Positions 10,560 to 19,189 of a stretch of 64,000 nt of DNA are shown here, in pieces; position 1 is the first letter of the stretch; each line of letters begins with the position of its first letter. This stretch comes from Psychromonas sp047629075 (GTDB lineage: Bacteria > Pseudomonadota > Gammaproteobacteria > Enterobacterales > Psychromonadaceae): the NCBI GenBank assembly GCA_047629075.1, contig JBLHWW010000001.1, forward strand, positions 1 to 64,000. The letters are read 5' to 3'. The position numbers were made by a program, and so were the translations under genes. Under the pieces are notes generated by a model that saw only the letters and a list, made by a program, of their open reading frames with translations, was not told the origin of the DNA and did no database searches.

Positions 10560-10949
10560 CTAGTTCTTTTTTATAGTTTCGATGTCCCTATCAACTTCAT
10601 CATGTAAATAGTTCCCGTAGCTAACCGCATGATTAATTAGAATAGCAATAAAACTATCCTCAAGCTCTGGGTTTAATAATATTCTAGTCAAGTTTTGCTT
10701 GCTAAATTCGCAGCCCTCGATCTCACCATCCCAACCGGTAACGCCGTACTCAACAAGCCAGTGAGCCACGGTTTTGTTAAAGTTTTCGTTTCTATGATTG
10801 AAATCGTAGAGTTTTCGCCGGACCTCTGTCATTTCAATTTCAGATTGATGGACGCCAAATCGACGGATATAAATAATCACGTCCTCAAGGTAAAGTGGCG
10901 AACCCTTTTCCCTCTTTTCGGTGTCTTCTCTGTATGCTGACAAGTCCAT
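10560..10949 (-). CDS. Tail assembly chaperone, upstream frame (G-like)
   Basis: A 129-residue protein directly after the tail tube gene (one base between them) and before the frameshift extension and tape measure, the standard G-GT position. The sequence is acidic and helical and ends IETIKKN. Its last codons ATA AAA AAG AAC TAG carry the canonical bacterial slippery heptamer. By family logic it should bind the tape measure during tail assembly and be absent from the virion. No domain is recognised from sequence; the call rests on position and the frameshift signal. Confidence 0.75.
   Translation of the reverse strand: MDLSAYREDTEKREKGSPLYLEDVIIYIRRFGVHQSEIEMTEVRRKLYDFNHRNENFNKTVAHWLVEYGVTGWDGEIEGCEFSKQNLTRILLNPELEDSFIAILINHAVSYGNYLHDEVDRDIETIKKN
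10566..10572 (-). other. Programmed -1 ribosomal frameshift site A_AAA_AAG
   Basis: On the minus strand the zero frame reads ATA AAA AAG AAC TAG, giving the heptamer A AAA AAG six bases before the stop. A one-base backward slip continues GAA CTA GAT TAC CGG and runs without a stop into ATG 10524 of the next gene in the same frame. The codon phases of the two genes (10949 and 10524 modulo 3) differ by exactly one in the -1 direction. This is the same heptamer used in E. coli dnaX and is the expected type for tail chaperones. Confidence 0.85.
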
Positions 10950-12140
10950 TTAGAAATTCCTGAAAATATGAACTGTACTTTCAAGGGTTGTGTCTTCTTC
11001 CGCCGAATAGGTCATTGAATTTGAAGAAACGGTATTTGCCCCATTGGGCATAGAATGCTCTGTGATTTTAGCTGCTAAAATATCAATGATCATCCACGTA
11101 CTATCAGGCCACTCAAACAAGATAGCAATCGATTTGTTTGTCTGAGACTCAAAAATTCGTTTCCAATTAAAGGTATCAGAAACTACCGCCACAGTTTCAA
11201 TAGCGCCCCCAACTTCGATGCTATCACCCATAGCGTAGGAATTTGTGTTGCAGCCCGCAGATAGATCAATTTGATAGCTGTTACTAAAAGAAAAATCGAT
11301 GGACTTTACGCCGCAATTAGCAGCAACACCGTTTACCATCATTGGCCTTACAGTATCTGTAGCCCCGGCAGATTCGCTTGTTTCGTTCGCCGTATCAGTC
11401 TGCCCGGCTATAGATAGGGAACTGGAAACTACCTGCTCTGCTTTCATTGCTAAAGTTCCAGTTACAATGCCAGACACAGGAATAGAAAAAGAACCAGTAT
11501 CAATAAATGCATCAATAAACGTTTCGTAATTGACATCACCGGCTATTGATTTGTCTGTTGTCCTGTTTTGAACTGTTAAATAGGTCTGGTCGGAACCATT
11601 AGCGGTTTTTGAACTCTCGATTGTAACGGATGGCCCCTCAGCCTCAGTTGCCACAGGTGGAGTATAGGTGACAACGTCGCCATTACTGTTTTTAGTGAGA
11701 ACTTTATATTTGGTGTTGTTTGCAGAGTTCGTCAATCCGATAATGTTAAACCAATCACCGGCTACTATATTAGTAAATGCTGAATTGCCCGAATCAACAA
11801 ATCCAACACTATTTGCAGATAAAGTGCTCAGTGTTACACCGTTATTAACTTGCGTACCGTGTATGATGGCATCAAGAAAAATTGCAGTCTGTTTGTTTAA
11901 CTCAAAGTTTATCTCCCCGGTATACTCTGTAGTGTCCTTAATGTTGCTCTTCCCTTGACGGCGATTCGACACTGCCGAGGATTGAACGAAGGAAATTACG
12001 GGTTTAAATACACCATCGACGCGCAAATGAGCTTTACTAAATACTGGGCTAGTGTTAATAACCCCTTTGTTCGTCTGTAGGGAAAAGTATACGCTAGTAT
12101 CACTACTTGCCACTCGTCTGTCGGTAACTATAGTCGCCAT
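10950..12140 (-). CDS. Major tail tube protein
   Basis: A 396-residue protein between the tail terminator and the chaperone pair, the tube-protein position. It is rich in beta strands, Ser, Thr and Asn, lacks Cys-rich or enzymatic motifs, and has the two-part layout of phage tube proteins: an N-terminal part with SNRRQGKSNIKDTTEYTGEI and a second part with ETFIDAFIDTGSFSIPVSG. Length is near that of other tube proteins with an added domain. Only two bases separate it from the upstream gene. Confidence 0.8.
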   Translation of the reverse strand: MATIVTDRRVASSDTSVYFSLQTNKGVINTSPVFSKAHLRVDGVFKPVISFVQSSAVSNRRQGKSNIKDTTEYTGEINFELNKQTAIFLDAIIHGTQVNNGVTLSTLSANSVGFVDSGNSAFTNIVAGDWFNIIGLTNSANNTKYKVLTKNSNGDVVTYTPPVATEAEGPSVTIESSKTANGSDQTYLTVQNRTTDKSIAGDVNYETFIDAFIDTGSFSIPVSGIVTGTLAMKAEQVVSSSLSIAGQTDTANETSESAGATDTVRPMMVNGVAANCGVKSIDFSFSNSYQIDLSAGCNTNSYAMGDSIEVGGAIETVAVVSDTFNWKRIFESQTNKSIAILFEWPDSTWMIIDILAAKITEHSMPNGANTVSSNSMTYSAEEDTTLESTVHIFRNF

Positions 12141-12142
12141 GT

Positions 12143-12547
12143 TTAAATGCCTTCAAAGTAAAATTTTACTATTATTCGAACTGTGTACCAGGATTCAAAC
12201 TCACCAACAATATCTATTTGAGACTCCTGACACCGTGTATTTCCGAACGATTGGTTTTGAAACGCTGTTTTTAATAACTCAGCGTCCTGTAATTGCAGTT
12301 GATCAAACTGACCTTTCGGGTAATTGATGCTGATCGCAAAATCACCGTACGTTCTAGTGTACTCGCCACCAGCCTCGACATTATCCTTAGTCCGAATAAT
12401 GATTACAGGCCAGATCCACTTTTCGTTTACAGTTGCAGTAAACGGCGCGTTTGGGTACTTTACCCTTTGATCTGTATATCCAGCTGGCAAGTTTGCTTGC
12501 AGTCGCAAATAAAGATCAGAGGAAGTTAAAGACAGACTATCGGGCAT
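12143..12547 (-). CDS. Tail terminator-like protein
   Basis: A 134-residue protein just before the tube gene. Tail terminators of this size stop tube polymerisation and join the tail to the head. The sequence has a beta-alpha-beta pattern (WIWPVIIIRTKDNVEAGGEY, YTVRIIVKFYFEGI) like the DUF4128/minor tail U group. It overlaps the upstream gp10-like gene by 11 bases. Function is inferred from synteny. Confidence 0.6.
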   Translation of the reverse strand: MPDSLSLTSSDLYLRLQANLPAGYTDQRVKYPNAPFTATVNEKWIWPVIIIRTKDNVEAGGEYTRTYGDFAISINYPKGQFDQLQLQDAELLKTAFQNQSFGNTRCQESQIDIVGEFESWYTVRIIVKFYFEGI

Positions 12548-12899
12548 TTACGATCCTAGCTATTGCGATTTGAACGAACCGGGCGGGCGCTTGTAGGCTA
12601 TGCCCATCGTTTAATTTTGGCCCGTAGTCTAAATTGTTGGTAATATAAATTGAATCAAAATCATCACCTAAAACCGACCCACCCAGCAAAATTGCTTGAG
12701 CCTCGGATATGGCTTGTGGTGCCCGCCGATTATGATCAGTTTTAGTTACGCGGTTATCCATCCCAACGTACCAATTTCCTCGAAACCTGCCCGTATCGAC
12801 TGGGGATACAATGGTAAACTCAGTTAGCAACTGCAAGGCCATTTTTCTTACTTCACGGTTGATATTACCGGTTAATTGAGCGTGAAACCTGCTAGCCAT
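12537..12899 (-). CDS. HK97 gp10-like neck / tail completion protein
   Basis: A 120-residue protein with the typical N-terminal pattern of the HK97-gp10 family: a helical start (REVRKMALQLLTEFTIVSP) followed by VDTGRFRGNWYVGM, and a terminal aromatic helix (QAPARFVQIAIARIVNAR). These proteins sit at the head-tail interface. Neighbours on both sides are connector and tail-terminator genes with one- to eleven-base overlaps, consistent with a single translationally coupled operon. Confidence 0.75.
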   Translation of the reverse strand: MASRFHAQLTGNINREVRKMALQLLTEFTIVSPVDTGRFRGNWYVGMDNRVTKTDHNRRAPQAISEAQAILLGGSVLGDDFDSIYITNNLDYGPKLNDGHSLQAPARFVQIAIARIVNAR

Positions 12900-13261
12900 T
12901 ATTTAGTCCGCATTTGAAATGTGGTTGCTGCATCTGCTGTATCTGTTGTAATACTTTCAATGTTCACTGGCAGACCGTTAAAAGTCGCACTTAAATTACC
13001 TGGAGATAGATCGACTGTGATTAATTGACGTTCAGCAGTAACAAAAAAATCACCTCTGACTATATTTACTCCGTCGATCTGTGATGATTCGTAATCACCC
13101 CGTATCCCCTCAATATTATCAATACCATTAGTTACAACGGATTGTGTGAGATAATCCGCGCCACCCGAACTAGTTAGAACCAAAGGTTCCTTGAAATCGC
13201 CAAAATGTTCATTTATGAGTTCTTTTGATAATTTCTGAAAAAAAACTTTAGTTAATAACAT
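12899..13261 (-). CDS. Head-tail connector / head completion-like protein
   Basis: About 120 residues. I place the start at ATG 13261, which has GAGAGGG seven bases upstream and follows the previous stop by one base, rather than at ATG 13321 inside the preceding gene. The protein begins MLLTKVFFQKLSKELI and has a beta-rich second half (VNIVRGDFFVTAERQLITVDL). Size and place match lambda FII-like attachment or head-closure proteins. Family not firmly recognised. Confidence 0.55.
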   Translation of the reverse strand: MLLTKVFFQKLSKELINEHFGDFKEPLVLTSSGGADYLTQSVVTNGIDNIEGIRGDYESSQIDGVNIVRGDFFVTAERQLITVDLSPGNLSATFNGLPVNIESITTDTADAATTFQMRTK

Positions 13262-13262
13262 T

Positions 13263-13769
13263 TCAAACCCTCTCGTTATGCCCAAAACCGCTATTGGATT
13301 TAAAAAGATCAGATAGCGCATTTCTTACGCTGCTAAATGTTTTTGTTGAGTAAGCGCCGCCTTTATGAAACTCCGCTTCCATATTATTTAATTTGCCAAC
13401 TTTTAAATCTTGAACAGTCTCGTCAGTAATCAATGACTGTCCAGTGTTAGCAATTAAACCCGCCTCAAGTTGAGCTGTTTTTAACTGATGAGGTATTACA
13501 TTAGACGCTAATAATTCGCAATGAATATAAACATATTTACGCGGGTAAGGTAAATTTTGATTTAAGGGATCAACCTTTAGCCCCTTAAATGAGTTCCTCG
13601 ATTCATATTGCAAAATAAGCTTGATTGCCTTTCTTTGCAATATGTCCCGGTCTGATTCCAGAGCGGGTAATGTAACGCCAAATTTTGCAGCATAAGCCAC
13701 AAATTCAGCGTCCGTTGTAAAAGATTCGGCGCTAGCAACACCAGCGCCTGTCTCAACTATTAACGCCAT
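13263..13769 (-). CDS. Head-tail adaptor annotated as DnaT-like ssDNA-binding family in phages
   Basis: A 168-residue protein starting MALIVETGAGVASAESFTTDAEFVAYAAKFG, the hallmark opening of the phage 'DnaT-like' family (MALIVEdGtGvanAeSY). Despite that name, family members in head-tail operons act as head-completion adaptors placed after the coat gene. The helical core (ILQRKAIKLILQYESRNSFKG, YPRKYVYIHCELLASNVIP) fits an adaptor fold. It overlaps the upstream 88-residue gene by one base. Confidence 0.7.
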   Translation of the reverse strand: MALIVETGAGVASAESFTTDAEFVAYAAKFGVTLPALESDRDILQRKAIKLILQYESRNSFKGLKVDPLNQNLPYPRKYVYIHCELLASNVIPHQLKTAQLEAGLIANTGQSLITDETVQDLKVGKLNNMEAEFHKGGAYSTKTFSSVRNALSDLFKSNSGFGHNERV

Positions 13770-14035
13770 TATTCGGCGATTTCCTTGTACAATTCTGATA
13801 ATTCAAATTTGCTTGAATTGCTGGCGAAATTTACGCCAGCAAGATCAAGTTCAAATTTATACCAGTTTGCACTGTTGATTTTGTGCGGGTTTTTACTATC
13901 ATCCAAAACAAGACCAGGCTCAACAAGATCAGGCTCAACGTATACTTGGTGATCTTCCGTGAGGTCACATGTATTGATAAAGCAAAATCCGCGTTTACTT
14001 TGATTGTTGACGATTTTAGTCGTTGGAACTCTCAC
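13769..14035 (-). CDS. Small virion-operon protein of unknown function
   Basis: An 88-residue protein between the coat gene and the adaptor (two-base gap to the coat stop, one-base overlap downstream). It has a short basic start and an acidic middle (DLVEPGLVLDDSKNPHKI). No family recognised. Similar small genes in P22-coat type operons are often decoration or connector accessory proteins; that is only a guess here. Confidence 0.6.
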   Translation of the reverse strand: MRVPTTKIVNNQSKRGFCFINTCDLTEDHQVYVEPDLVEPGLVLDDSKNPHKINSANWYKFELDLAGVNFASNSSKFELSELYKEIAE

Positions 14036-14037
14036 AG

Positions 14038-15177
14038 TTAACCCACCAACATTGCGATATGTTCCGGTTTGATCGCTTTAACACCCCAGAGAATTTGTAC
14101 TCTGTAGCCTGTCACACCGTCGCCTTTCCACTCGGAAAATTCGAAAGCGATATTCGATCGTTCATCAGTGATGACGATTTCACCTGTTCTGGCATCACCG
14201 CCAGGAGCTTGTTCAGGTAACCGGGTGATTAGTTGTATCGCATTTCGCGTAAAACCGAGATTAACTTCATACTCCGCAGACAATGTTACGGTTGCACCAT
14301 CAATAATGGGTTTCATCAATCCAGGATTGTTGATAGTGATAACACTACCAGCAAAAGATTTAACGACGTATTTGTTTTGATCGCCTGAAATTACGACAAT
14401 ATCACCAGGGATGATTGTGCCAGTACCAGTATCAACCGCGATTGCGGTTGTTCCTTTAGCGTAACCAGCACCGTTATTAACCAAATAACCCGCCCCTGTT
14501 CCTGGAGTATGAACGACCGCCTGGCCTGTTTCTCGCACTGTAAAACCATGCACCGGTTGACTAAAAGTACCGAGCCTCAGAAGATCGGAATCACCAGACT
14601 CATTGACTTTAGTAAGACTGGTATTTTCCAACGCGTTAGCACCAGATTCAGTATTTAAAACTAGCTGTTTGCCCGCCATTGGGGCACCATTGTCTTTAAG
14701 TATTTTACCAACCTGGGCGGTGTCCTTCACTCCTGTTGCAAATGGAGTAGTTCCCGGCACGCCGTATGCCCTGCAAGCATTCAAGTACCCTTCGGTTAAC
14801 AAATCAAGCTCCATTTCATTTAGCAGCTCGCGTAGAGCTTCCGTAACGTTTGCCTGCAACGTTGCGCTAACTGTTGCGCCACTATCCAAAGCCACGGCCT
14901 CTTCACCAGTAATAGCAAAGAAAACCATTCGGTCCTTTGTTAGTGAAACCTGGACTGCTTCAGTTACCAAATCGGTGGGCGTCTGAGTTGTCATGCTAGG
15001 AACGTTGTCACGTCCGGTTGCTTTAGTTGATACGTTAATTGTGATTGGTCGATTTAATCCCGCTCTAGCTGCGCTTAAGTTCATGCCAACCGAGGGAACC
15101 ATGCCGATAATTTCTTTAGAAATTTCGTTTACTGAAGCAAAAAGTGTACCGTAAGCAAGTGTAAAAATGTTACTCAT
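14038..15177 (-). CDS. Major capsid protein, P22 coat-like
   Basis: A 379-residue protein that builds the procapsid shell. The N-terminal part (ASVNEISKEIIGMVPSVGMN, RAGLNRPITINVS) and central pattern resemble the P22 gene 5 coat family, an HK97-fold protein. A middle segment (about residues 215-290; GAGYLVNNGAGYAKGTTAIAV, TIIPGDIVVISGDQNKYVVK) looks like the inserted beta-domain typical of this family. The scaffold gene lies 11 bases upstream and connector genes follow, the expected head order. Confidence 0.85.
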   Translation of the reverse strand: MSNIFTLAYGTLFASVNEISKEIIGMVPSVGMNLSAARAGLNRPITINVSTKATGRDNVPSMTTQTPTDLVTEAVQVSLTKDRMVFFAITGEEAVALDSGATVSATLQANVTEALRELLNEMELDLLTEGYLNACRAYGVPGTTPFATGVKDTAQVGKILKDNGAPMAGKQLVLNTESGANALENTSLTKVNESGDSDLLRLGTFSQPVHGFTVRETGQAVVHTPGTGAGYLVNNGAGYAKGTTAIAVDTGTGTIIPGDIVVISGDQNKYVVKSFAGSVITINNPGLMKPIIDGATVTLSAEYEVNLGFTRNAIQLITRLPEQAPGGDARTGEIVITDERSNIAFEFSEWKGDGVTGYRVQILWGVKAIKPEHIAMLVG

Positions 15178-15188
15178 AATTTATCCTG

Positions 15189-16034
15189 TTAATGTTGTGT
15201 GACGATACCGCCGCTTGTCATATATTTATGCTGTTCTGATGAGTTCATCAATTTGAACTTGTCATCACTCATTTTTTGCCTGTTAGTACCACTTTCAGAA
15301 CCGCCACCCTGAGCGCCAACACCGCCTTTGGCCTGATGATTTTTAAATGGTTTAAAAAGATCATCAGTTTCAAACGATGCTATCAAAGCATTTTGATCAG
15401 GCAATTCCCGACCAGAGTGGTCGGTGTAATGTAAAACGCCGTTAATATTTTCAACTCGGCCCGTGGCTTTTAGCATTTCAGCCACGCCTTTAGAACTTGC
15501 CGCGTTAGAATAACCGGCAGCAATAGTTTGGACGGCTGATGATAGCTGTAGGCTATAGCTTTCAAGTTTAACTTTTTCGGCTTGATCAATGAGTTCTTTG
15601 TTCGTTAATTCGAGGGCTGTGAATCGCGCTTTTTCCAGGAGCATTGCAGCGTCAGCATTTGATTGAGCCTGATCAGACAACTTTTTTGAAACTGCCATTG
15701 CCTCGTCATGCTTACCCTTTGATAGGTAATTTCCCAGTTCGTCAGTAAGCGCTTGCTTCGCCGCCTCTGCCGTCGCCGTTTCAAGCGCTAATTTGTCGGC
15801 TTCTTGATTTTTAATAAAATTAGCAAGTTTTAATTGGCTTTCTTTGCTCGCTTGATTTGCAATTTCAGTAGCGGCGTTCGCAGCAGTCAAACCAAGATTA
15901 CCTTCATTTAGCTGCGCTTGCATAGCGATCATTTCGTTGTGAACGTATGATACTCCGGCATCACTTTTCACTTCGGAATAATTGTCGCCCTCATCGTCTG
16001 GGATGTCTTGTTTATTTAAGTAGGATAGAGCCAT
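15189..16034 (-). CDS. Capsid scaffolding protein
   Basis: A 281-residue, highly helical and Ala/Glu/Lys/Gln-rich protein directly before the coat gene. Long amphipathic stretches (residues about 50-160) indicate coiled coil, and the C-terminus is polar with a Gly-rich linker (GGVGAQGGGSESG) followed by a basic/aromatic helix that could contact coat. These are the traits of phage scaffolding proteins. Start ATG 16034 follows a promoter/operator region, so scaffold and coat may be transcribed separately from the portal. Confidence 0.75.
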   Translation of the reverse strand: MALSYLNKQDIPDDEGDNYSEVKSDAGVSYVHNEMIAMQAQLNEGNLGLTAANAATEIANQASKESQLKLANFIKNQEADKLALETATAEAAKQALTDELGNYLSKGKHDEAMAVSKKLSDQAQSNADAAMLLEKARFTALELTNKELIDQAEKVKLESYSLQLSSAVQTIAAGYSNAASSKGVAEMLKATGRVENINGVLHYTDHSGRELPDQNALIASFETDDLFKPFKNHQAKGGVGAQGGGSESGTNRQKMSDDKFKLMNSSEQHKYMTSGGIVTQH

Positions 16035-16102
16035 TATTATCGGGCCTTACGTTGATTAGTTTCATTACTTAGTCAAATATACTATCTATTGGCGTAAATA
16101 AC

Positions 16103-16158
16103 AACATAGTAACTATATAAATATTAGTCAAGTTAACTAATTTAGTCAAATTGACTAA
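16103..16158 (-). promoter_or_regulatory. Overlapping promoters with two 17-bp TTAGTCAA palindromes before the scaffold gene
   Basis: Two tandem palindromes lie at 16124-16140 (TTAGTCAAGTTAACTAA) and 16142-16158 (TTAGTCAAATTGACTAA). Read on the minus strand they form two overlapping promoters: TTGACT (16149-16144), 17 bases, TAATAT (16126-16121); and TTGACT (16131-16126), 17 bases, TATGTT (16108-16103). A further TTAGTCAA is at 16070. The dyads cover both -35 boxes, as expected for an operator of a dimeric regulator. Inference from sequence pattern. Confidence 0.6.
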
Positions 16159-16161
16159 TGA

Positions 16162-17628
16162 TTATTCTCCAGTTAATGTTGCTCGCTTCAAGATATCCTC
16201 AACATCCCCAATCAAAACACCACCGGATTTTAACTGAAGAAGCGCTTCCTCCCGATCAGTCACACCATCTAAATATGATTTTCGGATAACATCTTGTTGT
16301 TGTGGCGATATTTTTACTTTGTCGAATTCTTTGTTTATGGTTAATTTTATATTTTCGAAATTAGGCGCTGATTCCATAAATTGAAGACATGATTTAAGCG
16401 ACCTCATATAACCGGCTTCGGTTGAAGTCGCTATATTGATTAGGCTAGATAAAACCTCTGCTTGTTTTAGCTGTGCGACCCCCACCGCCTCATCATTGCT
16501 GTCTGATGTATTAAAAGCGCCGCCAAGTGCTCTGATTTGTTTTTGATTGTTATCCATAAATACTACAAAAGCGTTATTATCTCCATCCCAAGTTAAGTAT
16601 CCTATATTGCCACCTGGCGGTAACGGTATGTGGGCATCAATCCCCGATCCAAACGTCTCTGATCCCGTCATGTCTTTAAAAATTTCAAAAGAGTGTGCAT
16701 CCCAACCTGAACTCCAAGCTGTGGGGGATCCGGCTTTGTGTAGACTAGCCATGTAATCAGCACTAACCTGATACCTAGTTATCGTTTTCAAGCATATTGG
16801 ATATAAAATCCCCATTGATTTGGGTATAGAATGCATACTATCTTTTTGATCAATGATAATTTCAAATGGAATTTTTTTAAATGTATTACCGCTGCCGTCT
16901 CGTGGGTATTTTTTTTCAGAAAGCTCTTGAGAGCTACCTTCGCTGCCGGGTTCCGGCTTTGTCGCTTTGCGCTGATAATAACCGATATCATCTAACCCTA
17001 AAATTAATCTGCTTGTTAGGTTTTTACGCTGGCCCGTTTCATGATCGACAACTGCTATTTCTTCAGTTAATTTAGCATAAACAAGCTGCTTAATTCCGTT
17101 AACAACTCCAAAATCCCAATCAACTAATGACTGGCGCGGATAGTGTTTTATAGTCGCTTTAAAACCCATAGATTTTGCTTGAGCATCGGTAAGATCACCT
17201 TCGATGTCTACACCGTTATAATCAGATAATAAACAATGGAATTTAACTTGTGCAATACTTGATTGAGTCATCTCAATTGACTCTGATAGTGGTGTACCTG
17301 ATCCGTCTGAGTCCGATACAAGGTAATCTATGCTTTTTGGCAATTCTATGTTGGGTGGACTTGCTGACATAGCGCCGCACCATCGACTCAGTGTGTGAGC
17401 TGGAATTCCATCAAATTCCGCTCGATCTTTATACGCTAAAAACTTCGCATCGTTGTGACCATTATAATTTACATAATCTTTAGCTTCAGACGGATTTTTA
17501 AGATATTCGGCATTGCGATCGCCGTATTTAACACACCAACTACCCTGGACACAATCCAGGACCAGCCTGACCTGTTCAATCGTGTCTGAATAATGTGGAT
17601 GTGTAGTGTTGAAAATAAAACTGTCCAT
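16162..17628 (-). CDS. Portal protein (DUF4055-like)
   Basis: A 488-residue protein between the MuF-like gene and scaffold. The pattern resembles phage proteins of the DUF4055 group, which serve as portals: an N-terminal section with WCVKYGDRNAEYLKNPSEAKD and the conserved middle (PKSMGILYPICLKTITRYQVSADYMASLHKAGSPT) where portal wing/crown helices lie, then a C-terminal helical section (SYLDGVTDREEALLQLKSGG). Portals form the dodecameric DNA gate at one capsid vertex. It has its own promoter at 17659-17686. Confidence 0.8.
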   Translation of the reverse strand: MDSFIFNTTHPHYSDTIEQVRLVLDCVQGSWCVKYGDRNAEYLKNPSEAKDYVNYNGHNDAKFLAYKDRAEFDGIPAHTLSRWCGAMSASPPNIELPKSIDYLVSDSDGSGTPLSESIEMTQSSIAQVKFHCLLSDYNGVDIEGDLTDAQAKSMGFKATIKHYPRQSLVDWDFGVVNGIKQLVYAKLTEEIAVVDHETGQRKNLTSRLILGLDDIGYYQRKATKPEPGSEGSSQELSEKKYPRDGSGNTFKKIPFEIIIDQKDSMHSIPKSMGILYPICLKTITRYQVSADYMASLHKAGSPTAWSSGWDAHSFEIFKDMTGSETFGSGIDAHIPLPPGGNIGYLTWDGDNNAFVVFMDNNQKQIRALGGAFNTSDSNDEAVGVAQLKQAEVLSSLINIATSTEAGYMRSLKSCLQFMESAPNFENIKLTINKEFDKVKISPQQQDVIRKSYLDGVTDREEALLQLKSGGVLIGDVEDILKRATLTGE

Positions 17629-17658
17629 GATTAACCCGTAAAAACCATTAATTAGTCA

Positions 17659-17686
17659 ATCATACCACTATTTAGTTAATTTGCAA
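17659..17686 (-). promoter_or_regulatory. Promoter for the portal gene
   Basis: On the minus strand: TTGCAA (17686-17681), 16-base spacer, TATGAT (17664-17659). It is surrounded by TTAGTCAA/TTAACTAA-like octamers at about 17652 and 17670, the same words that make up the palindromes before the scaffold gene, so the same regulator could act at both sites. Confidence 0.5.
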
Positions 17687-17687
17687 T

Positions 17688-18863
17688 TTAGTCTAACCCG
17701 GCACGTTTAAAGTTTTTTTCAAATCTAGGTATATTCCTTAGCTGATCGATTGTCAGAGGCATATCATTAGCGTCTGTAAAATCATTAACGCTAAATCCGC
17801 CATCAAGAAACAACCGACCTCTTGTTGGTCCAAATTTATCTAGTATAAAAGCATCAGGTTGATCTCTCAACCATTGATCTGTTGTAGTTTTTGAAGAAAC
17901 CCGCTTGATACCGTAAACATCAGTGTCAGCTCTACCCCGATATTTGGGCTTGCGTTTGTAATCAGCTATATCATTTGATTTTCCACCTACTGAAGGACGC
18001 ATTCCGGATAGTGCATCAGTACCGGCAACTTGCACTATATAAACAGATCGTTCATTAAAATGAAATGGTAATCTAGGGTACGTGTCGTCGTTAATGTCAT
18101 ACTCTCGCAAATTGCGGCTGTAACAAATGGGGGTTGTTCGATTATCTAAAGTGGCAAACAAAATCCTTACATCAATGATATCAGCATTCATCAAATAAAG
18201 TTTGTCTCTTGCTGCGTTAGCGTAGTGATTAGTGCCAGTTCTAACCAAGGTTGCGGCATTTCTTAATTGCGTTGCATTGGTAATTATCCCCCCCATATAT
18301 CTTTTTTCTGACCTGTTATAATTCCCTCTTAAGTCAGTTACTATTTCGGAATTTGACTTTCCACTTTGATACCCACTTAATATAGTGCTGACAATTTCTT
18401 TGGATAATTTATCAGTATTTGTTCTGACAAATTCAGCCCAAACACCTGTTATAGTCCTTGCCAAAGCGTTTTTTGTGGCCGGGATGTTAATCGACAACAA
18501 CGCAGCTTTAACCGCTGTGGTGATCGCTGATTCTGATGTCATTGTGAAATTGGCATCAACAATATCATTGTAAATCCCCATGACATGATCCGCATCAAGC
18601 AACGCCATTTTTTCTAACTGCGTTGTTATTTCGGCCCACATGGTTGTCCATTGGTCAATAAATTCCTTAGTTATCAGTTTTTCAGCGGCGTTCCTTTCAA
18701 CCCGATTCAGATCCGAACCCTCTCCCTGTGCGCCAATAATCCTTGGTGCTAGCCTAGCCATTTCTTTGATGGTTTTATTTATGTGCTCAATGATGAGGTG
18801 AGAAGCGAATCTTTGCAGGTAAACTTCTCTTCTCAAAAGAGTATCAGTAATTGTATGTTTCAA
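17688..18863 (-). CDS. MuF-like head morphogenesis / minor capsid protein
   Basis: A 391-residue protein just upstream of the portal gene. The C-terminal third has the pattern of the phage Mu gpF / SPP1 gp7 domain (NADIIDVRILFATLDNRTTPICYSR... YPRLPFHFNERSVYIVQV), with T-P-x-C after DNRT as in that family. The N-terminal two thirds are helical. Such proteins are ejected or internal minor head proteins attached to the portal. It is the first gene of the structural run after a small 30-residue gene. Confidence 0.75.
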   Translation of the reverse strand: MKHTITDTLLRREVYLQRFASHLIIEHINKTIKEMARLAPRIIGAQGEGSDLNRVERNAAEKLITKEFIDQWTTMWAEITTQLEKMALLDADHVMGIYNDIVDANFTMTSESAITTAVKAALLSINIPATKNALARTITGVWAEFVRTNTDKLSKEIVSTILSGYQSGKSNSEIVTDLRGNYNRSEKRYMGGIITNATQLRNAATLVRTGTNHYANAARDKLYLMNADIIDVRILFATLDNRTTPICYSRNLREYDINDDTYPRLPFHFNERSVYIVQVAGTDALSGMRPSVGGKSNDIADYKRKPKYRGRADTDVYGIKRVSSKTTTDQWLRDQPDAFILDKFGPTRGRLFLDGGFSVNDFTDANDMPLTIDQLRNIPRFEKNFKRAGLD

Positions 18864-18883
18864 CTTTCTTTACTCTTTTATGT

Positions 18884-18976
18884 TTAGACAAACAAGCTCG
18901 GTTTGTTTTCATAGGCATTGACCTTGGTTTCTTCGTTTTCACGCTCAAAAAAAGGCATTTGTTTATTTGCAGACAT
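18884..18976 (-). CDS. 30-residue peptide gene before the MuF-like gene
   Basis: The minus strand reads MSANKQMPFFERENEETKVN followed by AYENKPSLFV and TAA. GGAGAAATTAAC precedes the ATG, a good ribosome binding site. It lies 20 bases upstream of the MuF-like gene and in the same direction. It is too short for a domain call; it is polar and acidic with no membrane segment. Possibly a leader peptide coupling translation of the head operon. Confidence 0.5.
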   Translation of the reverse strand: MSANKQMPFFERENEETKVNAYENKPSLFV

Positions 18977-19055
18977 GTTAATTTCTCCAATTGATTTTAT
19001 GTGACTTTAGCATAATTTTAGTGATATTAAAAACTGGCGTGAATTCAAGGCAATA

Positions 19056-19079
19056 AAAAACCCCAACCAAGGGGTTTTT
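19056..19079. terminator. Bidirectional rho-independent terminator
   Basis: The stem AAAAACCCC / GGGGTTTTT with an AACCAA loop carries A and T runs on both sides. It lies downstream of the Ser/Ala-tailed gene (ends 19190, minus strand) and separates that transcript from the head operon. Confidence 0.75.
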
Positions 19080-19189
19080 AATAGGGTCTAATTCGCTGGG
19101 GTTGTTATGGGGTGTCTACTGTAACTTACGTATATTATAAAGTGTTTTACTATACATTGTTAATTATCAAATCTGACCTGCTTACTTTT

